Positions 27,515 to 37,183 of a stretch of DNA of 64,000 nt are shown piece by piece. The DNA is from Pseudorhodoferax sp. Leaf265. Lineage in GTDB: Bacteria; Pseudomonadota; Gammaproteobacteria; Burkholderiales; Burkholderiaceae_C. Under the pieces are notes generated by a model. It was not told the origin of the DNA and did no database searches. It saw nothing but the letters and a program-made list of their open reading frames with translations. Every line of letters starts with the position of its first letter. Positions within the stretch are counted from its first letter, which is position 1. The stretch spans positions 126,712-190,711 of the forward strand of contig NZ_LMMT01000012.1 of assembly GCF_001422365.1 (NCBI RefSeq), read 5' to 3'. The position numbers and the translations under genes are program-made.

Positions 27515-28967
27515 ATCCACCCTGTTCGAGAACGGCCTCATCGTCGACGGCTCGGGCGGCCCCTCCTGGACCGGCGACATGCTGCTCGTGGACGGCCGCA
27601 TCGCCGCGCTGGGCGTCGGCTTGCGTCAGCGCCTGCCCGCGGGCCTGGACCTCGCCGACGTGGCGGTGCTCGACTGCCGCGGCCAGGCCGTGGCGCCCGG
27701 CTTCATCGACTGCCACACGCACGACGACGCCATCGTGCTGCACACACCCGAGTACCTAGCCAAGCTGTCGCAGGGCATCACCACCGTGGTGACCGGCAAC
27801 TGCGGCATCTCGCTGGCGCCCTATGCCACGGCCCAGGCCAGGCCGCCGCTCACGCTGCTGGGTCCCGAATCTTTCCGCTACGCCACGCTGGCCGCCTACC
27901 GCGAGGCCGTGCAGGCCGCGCAGCCCGCGCTCAACGTGGCCGCGCTGATCGGCCACACCACGCTGCGCTTCGCGGCCATGGACGACCTCACGCGGGCCGC
28001 GACCGCCGACGAGCGCGCCACCATGGCCGCGCTGCTCGACACCGCCATGGCCGATGGCGCGCTGGGCCTGTCGTCCGGCCTGTTCTACGAGGAGGCGTTC
28101 GCGGCGCCGGCCGACGAAGTGACGGACCTGGCCCGCGTCGTCGCGCGCCACGGCGGCGTCTACGCGACGCACCTGCGCAGCGAGATGCAGACCATCCTCG
28201 AGGCCATGCACGAGGCGGGCGACTGCGCCTTCGAGGCCGGTGTGCCGCTCGTGCTCTCGCACCACAAGTGCGCGGGTCCCACGCAGTGGGGCCGCACGCG
28301 CGAGACGCTGCCGCTGATCGACCAACTGGCGAAGCGGCAGGACGTGGCACTGGACGTCTATCCCTATGTCGCCGGCTCCACCGTGCTGCGCGAAGACCTG
28401 GTCGACGGCGTCATCGACGTGCTGTTGACCTGGAGCGACACCCACCCCGAGTTCACGGGCCGCCTCGTGGCCGACATCGCGGCCGAGTGGGGCGTGGACC
28501 AGAAGACCGCGGCGCGCCGGCTCATGCCGGGCGGCGCCTGCTACTTCCAGATGCGCGAGGACGACGTGGAGCGCGTGATCGCCCATCCGCTGGCCATGGT
28601 CGGCAGCGACGGCCTGCCGCACGATCGGCACCCGCACCCGCGGCTGTGGGGCGCGTTCCCGCGCGTGTTCGCGCGCTACTGGCGCGGCCGCGGCCTGTTC
28701 ACGCTGGAGCAGACCGTGCACAAGATGACCGGCATGACGGCGAAGAACTTCCGCCTCGCGGGCCGAGGCCTGCTGCGCGCGGGCCATGCGGGCGACGTGG
28801 TGGTGTTCGACCCCGCGCGCATCGCCGACATGGCGACCTACGACAAGCCGGTGCAGGCCAGCGTGGGCGTGGTGGCGGTCTACGTGAACGGGCGCTGCGC
28901 TTACCGCGAGGGCGCGCTGGAGGTGCTCGCACGCGAAGGCCGCATGCTGGAGCGCGGCCAGATCTGA
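27507..28967 (+). CDS. N-acyl-D-amino-acid deacylase (D-aminoacylase)
   Basis: Amidohydrolase-superfamily enzyme, 486 residues from GTG 27507, which has GGAG six bases upstream; an ATG at 27495 is the alternative. Metal and active-site motifs: GFIDCHTHDD, TTVVTGNCGISLAP (the Cys-containing loop typical of D-aminoacylases), THLRSEM, SHHKCAG, and the catalytic Asp in GSDGLPHD. It hydrolyses N-acyl-D-amino acids to a carboxylate and the D-amino acid, which the deaminase at 25338 could then take. It overlaps the RpiR stop by 8 nt. Confidence 0.92.
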   Translation: MAESTLFENGLIVDGSGGPSWTGDMLLVDGRIAALGVGLRQRLPAGLDLADVAVLDCRGQAVAPGFIDCHTHDDAIVLHTPEYLAKLSQGITTVVTGNCGISLAPYATAQARPPLTLLGPESFRYATLAAYREAVQAAQPALNVAALIGHTTLRFAAMDDLTRAATADERATMAALLDTAMADGALGLSSGLFYEEAFAAPADEVTDLARVVARHGGVYATHLRSEMQTILEAMHEAGDCAFEAGVPLVLSHHKCAGPTQWGRTRETLPLIDQLAKRQDVALDVYPYVAGSTVLREDLVDGVIDVLLTWSDTHPEFTGRLVADIAAEWGVDQKTAARRLMPGGACYFQMREDDVERVIAHPLAMVGSDGLPHDRHPHPRLWGAFPRVFARYWRGRGLFTLEQTVHKMTGMTAKNFRLAGRGLLRAGHAGDVVVFDPARIADMATYDKPVQASVGVVAVYVNGRCAYREGALEVLAREGRMLERGQI

Positions 28968-28974
28968 GCGCGCC

Positions 28975-29002
28975 GGGCCCGCGCCGGGCAGTGCGCGGGC
29001 CC
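28975..29002 (+). terminator. Strong GC hairpin after deacylase gene
   Basis: A perfect 9-bp inverted repeat GGGCCCGCG (28975-28983) / CGCGGGCCC (28994-29002) with a 10-nt loop starts 7 nt after the stop. There is no T-run, so it is at best a non-canonical terminator or an mRNA 3' stabiliser ending the D-amino-acid operon. Confidence 0.45.
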
Positions 29003-29088
29003 TATCTCGCAACCATTTGTGACCATTCGCGCACAGATGTCGCTTTCATTCGTATATTCAGCGCCCCAATCAGACAGGAGACAAAGGC

Positions 29089-30063
29089 ATGCGCCACGGC
29101 TCGCTCTTTCCATCGTCCCGGTTGTGGCGCGGCGCCGCCCAGGCGGCACTGGCGCTCTCGCTCGGTGCGGCTGGCGCTGGCGCCTGGGCCGCGCCCTCCA
29201 TCCTGTTCATCGGCAACAGCTTCACCTATGGCCAGGGTTCGGCCGTGCAGACCTACATGCCGAACACCGTGACCGACCTGAACGGCACCAATGTCGGCGG
29301 CATACCGGCGCTGTTCAAGGCCTTCACGCAGCAGGCCGGGCTCAGCTACGACGTGAGCCTGGAGACTGTCGGCGGCAGCGGCCTGGACCTGCACTACAAC
29401 ACCAAGCAGGCCCTGATCGACAAGCCATGGGACAACGTGGTGATGCACACTTTCAGCACGCTGGACGCCGCCAACCCCGGCGACCCCACCAAGCTGCTGC
29501 AGTACTCCAGCCTGCTGGCCGACATGTTCGTCGCGCAGAACGCGGACGTGAACGTGCAACTGATGGCGACCTGGTCGCGGGCCGACCAGACGTATCCGGT
29601 CGGGCGCCACTGGTACGGCCAATCCATCTACCAGATGGCGCTGGACGTGTACGCGGGCTATGCGCTGGCGGACGCGGCGTCCGACAACATCCACGGCGTG
29701 ATCCCCGTGGGCCTGGCCTGGAACATGGCCATGGCGGAAGGCTTCGCCGACCTCAATCCCTACGACGGCATCGCGCCCGGCCTGGTCAACCTGTGGGCCA
29801 GCGACAGCTACCACGCCAGCCAGTACGGCAGCTACCTGGAAGCCCTGGTGGTCTTCGGCCAGGTCACCGGGCTGGACCCGCGCAGCCTGGGTTCCTCCGA
29901 GACTGCGGCGGCTGCGCTGGGCATCACCGGTGCGCAGGCACGGACGATGCAGGAACTGGCCTACCGGCAGCTGGCGTCGTCCGAGGTGCCGGAGCCGGCC
30001 AGCGCCCTGCTGGTGCTGAGCGGCGGGCTCGCCATGCTGTGGCTGCGCCGCCGCCCGCGCTGA
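29089..30063 (+). CDS. PEP-CTERM-anchored SGNH-hydrolase-like protein
   Basis: Exported protein of 324 residues: signal peptide to about 35 (GAWAA), then an SGNH-type block 1 PSILFIGNSFTYGQG with the putative nucleophile Ser. The C-terminal Asp/His pair is plausible in WASDSYHASQYG. It ends in a PEP-CTERM sorting signal: VPEPAS, a hydrophobic stretch and an Arg-rich end (LRRRPR). Such proteins are processed by an exosortase, and none is encoded in this window. The substrate could be an ester in exopolysaccharide or the envelope. The start has AGGAGA and the gene stands alone. Confidence 0.82.
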   Translation: MRHGSLFPSSRLWRGAAQAALALSLGAAGAGAWAAPSILFIGNSFTYGQGSAVQTYMPNTVTDLNGTNVGGIPALFKAFTQQAGLSYDVSLETVGGSGLDLHYNTKQALIDKPWDNVVMHTFSTLDAANPGDPTKLLQYSSLLADMFVAQNADVNVQLMATWSRADQTYPVGRHWYGQSIYQMALDVYAGYALADAASDNIHGVIPVGLAWNMAMAEGFADLNPYDGIAPGLVNLWASDSYHASQYGSYLEALVVFGQVTGLDPRSLGSSETAAAALGITGAQARTMQELAYRQLASSEVPEPASALLVLSGGLAMLWLRRRPR

Positions 30064-30069
30064 GCCTGA

Positions 30070-31317
30070 TCAGCCGGCCTGCCCGGCGCAGTTCTGCGGC
30101 GCCACCGCGTTGCGGCGCGCATGGGCGCGCGCATTCGACAGCGCCCAGAAGTACACGGCCAGCCCGGCCATGGCCAGCGCCACGCCGACCCAGCCCGTGG
30201 AGGTCCAGCCGAAGCCCGCGCTGATGGCCACGCCGCCGAGCCAGGCGCCCACCGCGTTGGCCACGTTGAAGGCCGAGTGGTTGAGCGCGGCGGCCAGGGT
30301 CTGCGCGTCGCCCGCCACGTCCATCAGGCGCACCTGCAGCGCCGGGCCGATGGCCACGATGGTGCCTACCATGAAGAGGTTCAGCGCGGCCGTGACCGGG
30401 TGGTGTGCCATCAGCGTGAACAGCGCCAACACCCCGCCAGCCCACACCAGCATCACGCCGATGGTGCGCATCAGCGCGCGGTCCGCCAGGCGTGCGCCGG
30501 CCAGGTTGCCGGCCACCATGCCCAGGCCGAACAAGGCCAGCACCACGGGCACCCAGGACAAGGGCATGCCGGCCACTTCGAGCAGCGTGGGCTTGATGTA
30601 GCTGAACACCGCGAACATGCCGCCGAAGCCGATGGCGCCGATGCCCAGCGTGAGCCAGACCTGGGGCTTGGCCAGCGCGCCGAGTTCGCGCAGCGGGCTG
30701 GCGCCCGCGTCGGGCCGCAGGTCGGGCACGTTGCGCTGCACCAGCACAGCGGCGGCCAGCGCGATCGCACCGACCAGCACGAAGGCCGCGCGCCAGCCCA
30801 GCCACTGCCCCAGCGCCGCGGCGATGGGCACGCCGACCAGCGTGGCACTGGTCAGGCCCAGCATCACGAGGCCGACGGCCTGGGCGCGGCGCCCGGGCGG
30901 CGCCAGCGCGGCCGCCACCAGGGCGGCCACGCCGAAGTAGGTGCCGTGCGGCAAACCGGCCGCGAAGCGCAGCAGGATCAGCGACCAGTAGCCCGGCGCC
31001 GCGGCGCTGGCGAAGTTGCCGAGCGCGAACACCGCCATCAGTGCCACCAGCAGCGCGCGCCGGCCCATGCCGGCGGCCAGCACCGCGAGCACCGGCGCGC
31101 CGATCACCACGCCCAGCGCGTAGGCGCTGATCACGTGGCCGGCCTGCGGGATGGTGGCGCCGATGTCGGCCGCCACTTCGGGCAGCAGGCCCATGACCAC
31201 GAACTCGCCGGTACCGATGGCGAAGCCGCCCACGCCGAGCGAGAAGACGGCGCGGGCAAAGCCCGAGGCGGCGGCAGGCGTGGCCGTGCCGCCGGCGGTG
31301 GTGGGGATGCTGTTCAA
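30070..31317 (-). CDS. MFS transporter (DHA1-like efflux)
   Basis: Inner-membrane transporter, about 415 residues and twelve membrane segments. It has the AraJ/YdhP-like opening SLGVGGFAIGTGEFVVMGLLPEVAADIG, motif A-like RRALLVALMAV and the HGTYFGVAALVAA region. Family members extrude sugars, purines or drugs. I prefer TTG 31317, which has AGGAG eight bases upstream; an ATG at 31368 adds 17 residues but has AGGA touching the codon. It converges with the PEP-CTERM gene. Confidence 0.87.
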   Translation of the reverse strand: MNSIPTTAGGTATPAAASGFARAVFSLGVGGFAIGTGEFVVMGLLPEVAADIGATIPQAGHVISAYALGVVIGAPVLAVLAAGMGRRALLVALMAVFALGNFASAAAPGYWSLILLRFAAGLPHGTYFGVAALVAAALAPPGRRAQAVGLVMLGLTSATLVGVPIAAALGQWLGWRAAFVLVGAIALAAAVLVQRNVPDLRPDAGASPLRELGALAKPQVWLTLGIGAIGFGGMFAVFSYIKPTLLEVAGMPLSWVPVVLALFGLGMVAGNLAGARLADRALMRTIGVMLVWAGGVLALFTLMAHHPVTAALNLFMVGTIVAIGPALQVRLMDVAGDAQTLAAALNHSAFNVANAVGAWLGGVAISAGFGWTSTGWVGVALAMAGLAVYFWALSNARAHARRNAVAPQNCAGQAG

Positions 31318-31427
31318 GACGGGGACTCCTGGGCGCGGACCGCGTTGCGCGGCCGGGTCTGCGGGCATTCCTAGGGAAAACCCGAGGCGCGGACCTTACC
31401 ACGCGAGGCGGTTTCGTGCAGCCGCGT

Positions 31428-31991
31428 TCAGCGTTGCGGCGCTGCTTCCCAGCGCGCAGTGGCCCAGCGCAAGGGATTCCAGCCCGGTGCGCGTGCAACC
31501 TGCACGGCGCCCTCTGGCAGGTTCCAGCGCAGCGCGGCCAACTGTTGGCCGTCGGCTGCGATGACTTCGTTGCCGTCGGGTGCGCCCAGACGTTCGGTCA
31601 GCATGCCGACCGCATGGTGGTGTTCCCACCAGGGCACGAGCAGGTCCACCGACTGCAGCCGGCCGTCCTGCCAGCGGGCGCGCAGCAGTGCGGCGGGCAC
31701 GCCGTTGGCCGTGGCCAGGGCGGTTTCGCAGACGCTGGCCTCGCCCTGCGCCTGGCAGGGCAGCGGCGGGCCGCCCAGCTGCCGGGCCAGCGTGGCAGCG
31801 TCCAGCGCGGGCGAGAGGCGGGCGTAGTCCAGCGTGACATCGGCGCGCGCACCGCCGCCGGTCCAGCGCGCCAGCTGGGCCGGCAGGTCGGCGCGGCCCG
31901 TCCACAACAGGCCGGCCAGCACGAGCAGTGCGGCCAGCAGCAGCGCTCCGCTGCGGCGCGGGCGGGGTTCAGGGTTGGGCTTGGGGGGCAC
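31428..31991 (-). CDS. Membrane-anchored hypothetical protein
   Basis: Protein of 187 residues, not recognised. A Pro/Arg-rich start (MPPKPNPEPRPRRS) is followed by one membrane helix (about 15-31) with positive residues on the N side, so the remainder is predicted periplasmic. Two Cys (PCQAQGEASVC) could form a disulfide. The outer part has ARLSPALDAATLARQLGG and several Trp. It overlaps the stop of the rhomboid gene by 23 nt on the same strand and is very likely coexpressed with it, making it a possible rhomboid substrate or partner. Confidence 0.7.
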   Translation of the reverse strand: MPPKPNPEPRPRRSGALLLAALLVLAGLLWTGRADLPAQLARWTGGGARADVTLDYARLSPALDAATLARQLGGPPLPCQAQGEASVCETALATANGVPAALLRARWQDGRLQSVDLLVPWWEHHHAVGMLTERLGAPDGNEVIAADGQQLAALRWNLPEGAVQVARAPGWNPLRWATARWEAAPQR

Positions 31992-33692
31992 GCGCAGGCT
32001 TTCGGGTCATGGGAACGGGCACGCGCCGCACGGCGTCGGCCAGCTCGCGCATGGCCAGCTGCATCTGGCCGGACAGCTGCGCCAGCTGCGCCGCGGCGTC
32101 GGCCGGCAGGCCAGGGTCGCGCCGCAGCATGGCCTGCTCCAGCGCCAGCGAGCGGGTGGTGACCGCGCAGATCTGCAGGTACATGTGGACCAGGCGGCCG
32201 CTCTGCTCCCAGCGCGGCACGCGCAGCGGCGCCAGTTCCTCGGTGATGGCGCTGCAGGCCGGGCCGATGCTGCGCTCGGCGTTCTGCAGGAACACCGGCT
32301 GGCGGATCTCGCCGCGCTGCAGACGCTGCGCTTCCAAGGCCATCTGGCGAAAACCCTGGTCGAAGCGGCGCGCGACCTCGGGCAGCAGTTCCTGCGCGGC
32401 GTACACCTGGGCATGCCAGACCCGCGGCACCGGCGTGGCCAGCACGGCGTAGCCGACCGCGGCCACCGCCAGCAGGCCCATGGCGGCGGCGCGCTTGCGG
32501 CGCCGGCTGGCCGCGGCCTGCCGGTCGATCGGCGCCAGCAGCACCAGCCCCAGCAGCATGCCGCAGGCCAGGCCGCCGACGTGGGCGGCGTTGTCCACAT
32601 TCTCCTGCGTGAAGCCGTGCAGCAGCGAGTAGCCGATGAAGAAGCCCAGGCCGGTCCACAGCCGGCGCAAATTGGTGGCCGGCACCAGATGGCGGTAGTG
32701 CCAGCTGGCCGTGACCAGCGCGCCCAGCACGCCGAACACCGCACCCGAGGCACCGACCGAAACCGAGTTCTGGGCCGCGTAGTGCAGGCTGGCGGCGCCG
32801 CCGGCCAGTGCGCTGGCGCCGTAGACCAGCGTGAACTGGCCATTGCCGAGCAGCCGGCACAGCTGCTTGCCGGCTTCCCACAGGCCCAGCATGTTGAAGG
32901 TCAGGTGCACGATGCCGCCGTGCAGGAAGGCGGCCGTCAGCAGCCGCCACCACTGGCCGTCCAGCACCACGGCCGAGGCCGCGTTCGCGCCCCAGGCGAA
33001 CAGTTCGGGCGATGCTGGCCGTGTCGGGCTCAGGCCGGCGGCCCAGTTCATGGCCCAGACCAGCACATTGGCCGCTACCACGGCGTAGAGCGCCCAGGGC
33101 GTGGGCACCAGCGTGTCCAGGTGGCTCTCGAAGGCGTCTTCGTCGCGCATGGCGCGGCGGCTGGCGGCCACGCCGACGCCGGCCTGCTGGCGCAGCAGGT
33201 CAAGCCGGGCGTGGATGGCGTCGTGGGCGATGTCCTGCTGGCGCCGGCTCAGCAGGTGCAGGCTCAGGCGCGGGCGCGCCGGGTTGTGGCGCCACCAGCC
33301 CTGCGGGCGGTCCGGGTGCTCTGCGTCGGGACGGCGCTGCAGCCGCAGCATGCCGCTGCGGTCCAGCGTGGCATCTTCCAGCGCGTCCCAGGGCACGGGC
33401 GGCTGCAGCGCGGCCCCGGAGACGCCGCGTGCGTCCAGCCGCAGCACCGGCGCATGGCTTGCCGCCTGGCGCCACAGGCCGCGGGCCATCCACAGGCAGG
33501 GCAATAGCACGCTGGCGGCGGCCATCAGCCGCCAGGGCAGGGCGCTGGCGCGCATCTGGCTGTCCAGGGCCCAGGCCAGGCACAGGCCGCCCAGCACCAG
33601 CAGCGCGGCCTGCCCCCAGGCACGCCCCCGGTGCCGCGGCGCGAATTCGAGCGGTGTGAACAGCCCGGTGTCGGCTGCGTCCTGCTGCGCCA

Positions 33693-33693
<1 letters not shown>
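31969..33693 (-). CDS. Rhomboid-family intramembrane serine protease with extra domains
   Basis: Protein of 574 residues, long for a bacterial rhomboid. Residues 27-70 hold two membrane helices, then a soluble PH-like stretch (about 80-190), a six-helix rhomboid core (about 200-395) with the catalytic dyad Ser316 (SVGASGAVFG) and His371 (DNAAHVGG), and a soluble C-terminal helical domain (about 420-560). It cleaves membrane-protein helices. It starts within one base of the ruvB stop, so it may be translated from the ruvB message, but no functional link to DNA repair is evident. Confidence 0.87.
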
Positions 33694-34748
<1,055 letters not shown>

Positions 34749-34900
34749 GGGGCAGGCGCAGGGAAAAAGCAGGCACGAAAACGGGCACTATAGCCCGGCA
34801 TCCGGCCGGTTTGCGGACGCCATTTGCACATTGCCGCGCTCAAGTCGCGGCCATCCGCGCCGATACAGCAGCAGGGTGCCGCCAGCGCCATCCACCCACC

Positions 34901-36154
34901 ATGCCCATTGCCTTGCCATCGCCCCGTTTTCTCCTCGCCGTGTTGCTGGGCGGCGCGCTGGCGTCCGTGGGCCCCGTGGCCTGGGCGCAGCCGACCCAGG
35001 GCGGCAACGAACGCATGTCGCAGCAGCTGCGCGAGGCCATCGAGCGCGCCAACAGCCAGCGCACCGCGCCGACCAAGCGACCGGCCAAGGGCGAGCCACC
35101 GCCGGCTGCGCCGACGCCCAGCGTGACCGTCAACGTGGGGCAGGGCGGCGCCTTGCGCGTGGTCCCCACGCCGCCCACTGCCCCGAGTGCACCCAGGGCC
35201 GCGGCCTCCACCCCGGCGCGCAAGGCCCAGGCCACCGCCCAGGACGAGGTGCCGCCACAGCGGACCGCACCCGCCGCCGCACCCGCGCTGGCACGCACCG
35301 CCAGCGCCGCGCCGTCGGCGACCGCCCGGACGCCGGCGCGCGCCAGCGAGGAGCAGGTCCAGCGCCAGTACGAGCGTGCCCGGGCCATCGCGCTGGGCCT
35401 GCCGATCCCGGTCCAGGCCCGCCTGCCGCGCGACGGTGCGCTGCCCGAGGAGCGCAAGCCCGCGGCCCCGCCGCCGCCCTGGTCGTACAGCGGCCCGGGC
35501 GGCCCGCAGGCCTGGGCGCGCCTGCAGCCCGAGTACCAGCTGTGCGGCAGCGGGCAGCGCCAGTCGCCCATCCACATCGAGGAATCGGCGGCCTTGCAGG
35601 GACCGAACGAGGCACTGGGTTTCGACTACCGCCCCAGCACCGGCACCGTGGTGCACGACGGGCGCACCATCCGCGTCGAGGTGCAGGGCGAGAATGTGCT
35701 GCAGGTGCGCGGCAGCAGCTGGCGGCTGGAGTCCTTCGACTTCCAGCACCCGGCCGGGGAGGTGATCAACCACGGCGGCTTCGCCATGGGCGTGCACCTG
35801 GTGCACCGCAACGCCCAGGGCCAGACCGCCATCGTCGCCGTGCTGCTGCAGCCTGGCGAGGAGAACCCGTTCATCGACCGGGTCTGGACCTACATCCCGC
35901 TGGACGCTGGCGACATGGTGCGCATGCCGCTGGCCTGGCTGGACCTCTCCACGCTGCTGCCCAAGGACCAGCGCTACTACCAGTTCTTCGGCTCGCTGAC
36001 CCAGCCGCCCTGCACCGAGGGCGTGCTGTGGATGGTGCTCAAGCAGCCCGTGACGCTGAGCGCCGACCAACTGCGGCTGTTCGCGCAGATGTTCCCGGCC
36101 AACGCCCGGCCGGTGCAGGCGCTGAACGGACGCATCGTGCGCGACGCGCAGTAG
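34901..36154 (+). CDS. Alpha-carbonic-anhydrase-like protein lacking zinc ligands
   Basis: Exported protein of 417 residues: signal peptide to about 29 (VAWAQ), a Pro/Ala-rich linker (about 55-190), then an alpha-carbonic-anhydrase fold (WSYSGPGGP, RQSPIHIEES, FFGSLTQPPCTEGV). At the active site the usual FHFH is FDFQ (Asp280, Gln282); the third position keeps His299 in GVHLVH, but the preceding Glu is Gly. With two of three zinc ligands gone, CO2 hydration is unlikely, as in eukaryotic carbonic-anhydrase-related proteins. It may bind a ligand or polymer in the periplasm. Start chosen at the signal-peptide Met. Confidence 0.85.
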   Translation: MPIALPSPRFLLAVLLGGALASVGPVAWAQPTQGGNERMSQQLREAIERANSQRTAPTKRPAKGEPPPAAPTPSVTVNVGQGGALRVVPTPPTAPSAPRAAASTPARKAQATAQDEVPPQRTAPAAAPALARTASAAPSATARTPARASEEQVQRQYERARAIALGLPIPVQARLPRDGALPEERKPAAPPPPWSYSGPGGPQAWARLQPEYQLCGSGQRQSPIHIEESAALQGPNEALGFDYRPSTGTVVHDGRTIRVEVQGENVLQVRGSSWRLESFDFQHPAGEVINHGGFAMGVHLVHRNAQGQTAIVAVLLQPGEENPFIDRVWTYIPLDAGDMVRMPLAWLDLSTLLPKDQRYYQFFGSLTQPPCTEGVLWMVLKQPVTLSADQLRLFAQMFPANARPVQALNGRIVRDAQ

Positions 36155-36159
36155 CGCTG

Positions 36160-36180
36160 ATCCATCAGCAGGTGTTGATT
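36160..36180 (+). repeat. Copy 1 of 21-bp element shared with soxB leader
   Basis: This 21-mer matches 43872-43892 at 18 of 21 positions; shared core ATCCAT, AGCA, GTG, TGATT. It lies about 95 bp before the DsrE gene. Part of it forms a small hairpin (GCTGAT-CC-ATCAGC). A shared regulator or leader function is possible. Confidence 0.45.
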
Positions 36181-36275
36181 TCTGCGCCCGTCTCGGCGCG
36201 GCCAATCAGAGGGGAAAACCCGTACAGCCGGCGACCATCGATGCGCTGAGACTGATGCATCGAGAAAGGAATCCC

Positions 36276-36704
36276 ATGAAGACCATGAGAAAGCTGCTGG
36301 CTGCGCTGACGGGCCTGGTGCTGCTGTGCGGTGCAGCCCTGGCGCAGGACAAGGTTGTCTACCACATCGACAACGCCGCGGCGCAGGCCACCAAGGGGCT
36401 GCGCAACATCCGCAACCACCTGGACGTGGCACCGGACACCACCATCGTGGTGGTCACGCATGCCGAAGGCATCGACTTCCTGATGGAGGGCGCGCGCGAT
36501 GCGAAGAACCCCGACATCGACTACGGCGCGCTGGTCAGTGCGCTGAAAGCGCGGGGCGTGCGCTTCGAGATCTGCGAGATCACGCTGCGCAACCGCAATC
36601 TCAAGAAGGACCAGTTCACCATGGACGCGGAGTTCACGCCCTCCGGCGTGGTGCGCGTGGCGCGGCTGCAGGCGCGCGAGGGCTACGCCTACCTCAAGCC
36701 CTGA
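36276..36704 (+). CDS. Periplasmic DsrE-family protein
   Basis: Protein of 142 residues with a signal peptide (MRKLLAALTGLVLLCGAALA) and a DsrE/DsrF-like fold (KVVYHIDNAAAQATKGLRNIRNHLDV, TIVVVTHAEGIDFLM, ALKARGVRFEICEITL). Related proteins carry or handle sulfane sulfur; Cys in the ICEIT segment is a candidate site. It is the first sulfur-related gene of the region and stands ahead of an ArsR regulator. ATG 36276 has AAAGGAA. A role in periplasmic persulfide transfer is inferred. Confidence 0.82.
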   Translation: MKTMRKLLAALTGLVLLCGAALAQDKVVYHIDNAAAQATKGLRNIRNHLDVAPDTTIVVVTHAEGIDFLMEGARDAKNPDIDYGALVSALKARGVRFEICEITLRNRNLKKDQFTMDAEFTPSGVVRVARLQAREGYAYLKP

Positions 36705-36795
36705 GCACCACCGTCCCGTGCCGCGCCTGCGCAAAAATCCGGGTGCGGCAAACATCGCCCGTTGTTAATATAGGCACGAAGGGCAAGGACTCATC

Positions 36796-37137
36796 ATGGT
36801 GAAGCGGGCAATGGGTGCGATGAAGGCGGCCGCTCCGGCGGAATCGGACGAGGTCTTCGAACTGGCCGCAGAGGTGTTCCGCGTGATGTCCGCCCCCATG
36901 CGGCTGAAGATCATCAGCGCGCTGTGCAATGGCGAGAAGAACGTCACCCAACTGCTCGAAGAGATCGACACCACCCAGCCCAACATGTCGCAGCACCTCA
37001 ACACGCTGTACCAGGCCGGCGTGCTGGCCAAGCGGCGCGAGGGGGTGCAGATCTACTACCGCATCAACAACGACCGCGTCGTCACGCTCTGCCGGGCCGT
37101 GTGCACGCAGATCGCGATCGAGTCCGACCTGCAATAG
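36796..37137 (+). CDS. ArsR-family regulator, SoxR/SqrR-like, copy 1
   Basis: Winged-helix repressor, 113 residues. The recognition region is TTQPNMSQHLNTLYQAGVL, with a wing KRREGVQIYYRI. Cys44 (SALCNGE) and Cys99 (TLCRAV; also Cys103) lie 55 residues apart at positions like the persulfide-sensing pair of SqrR/BigR, so it may respond to sulfide or thiosulfate-derived persulfides. AAGGA precedes the start. An AT-rich stretch (GTTAATATAGG) upstream may be its promoter. It probably represses sox genes. Confidence 0.87.
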   Translation: MVKRAMGAMKAAAPAESDEVFELAAEVFRVMSAPMRLKIISALCNGEKNVTQLLEEIDTTQPNMSQHLNTLYQAGVLAKRREGVQIYYRINNDRVVTLCRAVCTQIAIESDLQ

Positions 37138-37183
37138 GCGCAAGCCCGGGGCCGATCGCCCGGCTTCCTGTTGAAAATAAGCC

